A stretch of DNA of 15,802 bases from Treponema sp. (lineage in GTDB: Bacteria; Spirochaetota; Spirochaetia; Treponematales; Breznakiellaceae). The notes beneath the pieces were generated by a model. That model saw only the letters and a list, made by a program, of their open reading frames with translations, did no database searches and was not told the DNA's origin. Positions 13,105 to 15,802 of the stretch are shown here, piece by piece. The stretch is from positions 1 to 15,802 of the forward strand of contig JAITBO010000391.1 in assembly GCA_031283505.1 (NCBI GenBank). The letters are read 5' to 3'. The translations under genes were made by a program, and so were the position numbers. The number at the start of each line of letters is the position of its first letter. The first letter of the stretch is position 1.

Positions 13105-15645
13105 CTATGCCCACTTAACGAAGCCCGTCCGGTAAGGATGCACCAAGGCGTTGTGTTTGGGGAGGATACGAACCGTATGGCCCTGCCAGCCGGTATCGAT
13201 ACATTCGATTTTGACATGGTAACGGTAAGTATTCCCCTCCTGACCAGCCGCTTTCATTTCCGACAAGCGGGCGTTCACGATTTCCCGGGTCTGGGTTGAC
13301 ACGGAACCGTGATAAAGCTCAATACAGAGTTCGTCAGGAGACATGGCCCCCAATTCAAGATAGGCCGTCACCGTAAGAGGATCCCCGCGCTGCATCACCG
13401 GCTTCGCATTAGATTCAATTTTGACGATCTTGAGAGCGTCCCAGGACTGCTTCAGCTTATTGAGATAGGCGGCAAGGGATTTTGCCTCCGCATAATCGTC
13501 TTTGGTCATACGACGGTAGTTCTTAAGGGCCGGGAAATAGAACTTGTTCGAATAATCCATAAGCATACGGTGGCTGGACATGGACTGCCCTATTGTCCGC
13601 ATACAACTTTTCATCCGCCTGATCCATTCCCGGGGAAGGCCGTCCCTGCCCCGCTGATAAAAGAGGGGGATGATTTCCCGTTCCAAGAGATCGTAGAGGG
13701 CCTTGCTTTCAACCTCGTCCTGGAGGTTGGTGTCCTCGTATTCTTCTCCCCGGCCTATGGCCCAGCCGACTTCCGGGTTATAGGCTTCGTCCCACCAGCC
13801 GTCAAGAATGGAACAGTTAAGCACTCCGTTCATAGAGGCTTTCATCCCGCTGGTACCGGAAGCTTCCAGTGGCCGCCGGGGAGTGTTGAGCCAGAGGTCC
13901 GCCCCTGCGGTAAGGTAGTGGGCCATGGACATATCGTAATTTTCCAGAAAGATAATGCGGCTTTCCACATCGTACTGCTCGGCAAAGTGGATGATGCTTT
14001 TGATGAGTTCCTTGCCGGGCATATCCATGGGATGGGCTTTTCCGGCGAAGATGAGCTGAATGGGCCGATCCTTGTCTTTCAGGAGCCGGATCAACCGCTC
14101 CGGGTCTCGAAGAAGGAGGTTTCCCCGCTTGTAGGTGGCGAACCGGCGGGCAAAGGCCAAGGTCAGGGCGTAAGGCGACAGGGCATCTTCGGCCTGCTGT
14201 ATACGGCGTTCCACCGCGCCGTTCCGCTTCAGGTTTTCCCGGATACGTTCCCGGGCAAAGGCCACAAGCCGTTCACGGCGACGTTCGTGAGTACGCCAAA
14301 GCTCCTCATCGGAAATCCTGTCCATACGGTCCCAAATCGCCAGATCCGTCGGTTCATCGTAGAAATGAGGACCAAAATACCGGGCCAAAAGATCGCTCAT
14401 ATTGTTGGCCACCCATGTCCGGGGATGGACCCCGTTGGTCACATGACTTATGGGAATTTCGTCCAGAGGGAGACCGGGCCAGAGGCCCTTCCACATCTTC
14501 CTGGACACCACGCCGTGAAGGGCGGAAACCCCGTTGGCGTAGGCCGCCAGCTTCAGGGCCAGAATAGTCATGCAGAAACTTTCATGATCGTCGTAGGGAT
14601 GTTCCCGGCCCAAACTGAGAAAATCGTACCAGGAAATTCCCAGAATCTGGGTCCAGGAACGGAAGTATTTCTCCATGAGGGCGATGTCAAACCGTTCGTT
14701 CCCTGCGGGAACCGGGGTATGAGTGGTAAAGATATTGGTGGGCCATACCGCTTCCCTGGCTTCTTCAAAGACAAAGCTCCGCTCGGTCATGATTTCCCGA
14801 ATCCGCTCCAACCCCAGGAAAGCCGCGTGGCCTTCGTTCATGTGGGTGGCTACGGGATTAATCCCCAGAGTGCGAAGCGCCCGGATCCCACCTATCCCCA
14901 GAAGTATCTCCTGCTGAATGCGGGTTTCCTTGTCCCCGCCGTAAAGCGCGGCGGTAATATTACGGAAATCCTGGGAATTCTCCTCAATGTTGGTATCCAG
15001 AAGGTAGAGGGAAGAACGCCCGACCTTGACCTCCCATATCTGGGCTACAGCCTGCCGCCCTGCCAAATCGACGGAAATCTTTATGGGGTTCCCCGCTTTA
15101 TCGGTTTTCAGCTCTACCGGCATATTATACCAGTCGTTTTCGGGATAACTCTCTTGCTGGAACCCATCGGCGTTGAGGTATTGCCGGAAGTAGCCCTGGC
15201 GGTACAAAAGACCTATTCCTACTAGGGGCAGCCCCATGTCGGAAGAGGTCTTCATGTGATCCCCGGAAAGCATACCCAGACCCCCGGAATAGATGGGCAG
15301 GGAAACGTCCATGCCGTATTCCATGGAAAAATAGGCGACTACTTCTTTTTTTGAGCCTCGGTACCAGGTTTCGCCTTTTTTGTACTTTAAAAACCGTTCG
15401 TAAACTTCCTTGAGGGCCGATAAATACGAGTCGTCCTTGGCGACCTCCTCAAGCCGTTCCTGACTCACCATACCCAAACTCCGTACAGGGCTCTGCTGGG
15501 ACTGGAGCCATACGTCATAATCCAGGCGGATAAAAAGCTCAACCGCATCAAAATTCCAAGATAACCAGAGATTCCGGGCAATCTCTTCTAGAGGTTTCAG
15601 AGAATTGGGAAGTTTGGGTTTAATCGTATATGTGGAAAGATTCAT
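13105..15645 (-). CDS. glgP: Alpha-glucan phosphorylase, short (Thermotoga-type)
   Basis: GlgP releases alpha-glucose 1-phosphate from glycogen or maltodextrin using phosphate and pyridoxal 5'-phosphate. The 846-residue length and the N-terminal DUF3417-like region (about 12-120: KPLEEIARNLWLSWN) mark the short alpha-glucan phosphorylase subfamily. Later landmarks are YFSMEYGMDVSLPIYSGGLG (105-124), THMNEGHAAF (267-276), THTPVPAGNERF (308-319), HVTNGVHPRTW (401-411) and RFATYKR (501-507). The cofactor-binding lysine K602 lies in EASGTSGMKASMNGVLN. ATG 15645 gives the family N-terminus but has no ribosome-binding site; a promoter places transcription start at or beside it. No other glycogen genes adjoin. 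Its product is the alpha anomer, so it does not directly feed the beta-phosphoglucomutase-like enzyme at the other end of the window. Confidence 0.95.
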   Translation of the reverse strand: MNLSTYTIKPKLPNSLKPLEEIARNLWLSWNFDAVELFIRLDYDVWLQSQQSPVRSLGMVSQERLEEVAKDDSYLSALKEVYERFLKYKKGETWYRGSKKEVVAYFSMEYGMDVSLPIYSGGLGMLSGDHMKTSSDMGLPLVGIGLLYRQGYFRQYLNADGFQQESYPENDWYNMPVELKTDKAGNPIKISVDLAGRQAVAQIWEVKVGRSSLYLLDTNIEENSQDFRNITAALYGGDKETRIQQEILLGIGGIRALRTLGINPVATHMNEGHAAFLGLERIREIMTERSFVFEEAREAVWPTNIFTTHTPVPAGNERFDIALMEKYFRSWTQILGISWYDFLSLGREHPYDDHESFCMTILALKLAAYANGVSALHGVVSRKMWKGLWPGLPLDEIPISHVTNGVHPRTWVANNMSDLLARYFGPHFYDEPTDLAIWDRMDRISDEELWRTHERRRERLVAFARERIRENLKRNGAVERRIQQAEDALSPYALTLAFARRFATYKRGNLLLRDPERLIRLLKDKDRPIQLIFAGKAHPMDMPGKELIKSIIHFAEQYDVESRIIFLENYDMSMAHYLTAGADLWLNTPRRPLEASGTSGMKASMNGVLNCSILDGWWDEAYNPEVGWAIGRGEEYEDTNLQDEVESKALYDLLEREIIPLFYQRGRDGLPREWIRRMKSCMRTIGQSMSSHRMLMDYSNKFYFPALKNYRRMTKDDYAEAKSLAAYLNKLKQSWDALKIVKIESNAKPVMQRGDPLTVTAYLELGAMSPDELCIELYHGSVSTQTREIVNARLSEMKAAGQEGNTYRYHVKIECIDTGWQGHTVRILPKHNALVHPYRTGFVKWA

Positions 15646-15651
15646 ATAATA

Positions 15652-15680
15652 AGTCTATGCTCTTGGAAGGTTTATGTCAA
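15652..15680 (-). promoter_or_regulatory. glgP promoter, predicted leaderless
   Basis: On the minus strand a perfect TTGACA (15680-15675), a 17-base spacer and TAGACT (15657-15652) precede glgP. The usual seven-base distance from the -10 puts transcription start at about 15645, the A of the glgP ATG. The message would therefore have little or no leader, consistent with the missing Shine-Dalgarno. Confidence 0.65.
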
Positions 15681-15692
15681 TTGAGGGTGTCG

Positions 15693-15743
15693 TTAACCAG
15701 CGATTACTTCACCCCTCTAATTAACAAGCGATTCGTTCACCCC
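15693..15743. repeat. Two 23-nt direct repeats upstream of glgP
   Basis: Copies at 15693-15715 and 15721-15743 match at 20 of 23 positions and share the core AGCGATTNNTTCACCCC preceded by TTAAC(C/A). Their period is 28 bases. The nearer copy lies 13 bases upstream of the glgP -35 hexamer. This is a typical position for activator or repressor sites, so they may be operators; no third copy is seen up to the window edge. Confidence 0.55.
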
Positions 15744-15802
15744 CATGACGAAAATGCAAAATTTTACAGAGCTCAACTTGTTTATAAAATCCTCTCAGAA
15801 CT

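Noticed and set aside
13309..15225. A 638-codon open frame on the plus strand, antisense to glgP
   Set aside because: It lies entirely within glgP, whose protein is unmistakable. The translation has no recognisable domains and long antisense frames are expected opposite GC-rich third-position coding sequence.
15693..15743. Start of a CRISPR array
   Set aside because: Only two imperfect copies with a five-base gap are present; there are no spacers of typical length and no cas genes nearby.

Overview
The window looks like chromosomal DNA of a spirochaete, most likely a Treponema of the insect-gut type. This rests on gene content, gene order and overall protein flavour that I recognise, not on a database match, so the genus is only moderately supported. 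There is no rRNA, tRNA, CRISPR array, prophage or intact transposase. Most of the sequence is moderately GC-rich, tightly packed housekeeping genes. The AT-richer parts are the first ~290 bases, the 937-1260 gap and the 11066-11541 gap.

Layout, left half. A beta-phosphoglucomutase-like HAD enzyme carries an unusual AT-rich N-terminal extension (52-936). After a gap without genes come coaD (CoA synthesis), rpmF (ribosomal protein L32), acpP (acyl carrier protein) and rnc (RNase III), all on the plus strand. rnc converges on a minus-strand CCA-adding enzyme gene, with two large perfect hairpins between them. The CCA enzyme gene diverges from thiN (thiamine pyrophosphokinase), which overlaps folD (one-carbon metabolism). 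Next come a small four-helix membrane protein, miaB (tRNA methylthiolation) and a LapA-like two-helix membrane protein, joined by start/stop overlaps. A secreted TPR/SPOR-domain protein follows after a spacer full of inverted repeats.

Layout, right half. A monocistronic FGGY sugar kinase has its own well-formed promoter. A 476-base gene-free stretch follows, holding a 136-base element with 13-bp perfect terminal inverted repeats. On the minus strand come a creD homologue broken by a single frameshift and glgP (short-type alpha-glucan phosphorylase). The glgP promoter places transcription start at or next to its ATG, with two 23-nt direct repeats just upstream.

Biologically, the window combines translation and RNA maturation (rpmF, rnc, cca, miaB), cofactors and lipids (coaD, acpP, thiN, folD), carbohydrate use (pgmB-like, FGGY kinase, glgP) and envelope proteins (LapA-like, SPOR, CreD). 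I do not see an obvious new multi-gene system. The most distinctive signals are the repeated perfect intergenic hairpins, several genes that lack a ribosome-binding site and have a -10 box almost touching the start codon, the creD frameshift, the MITE-like element and the fused pgmB N-terminus.
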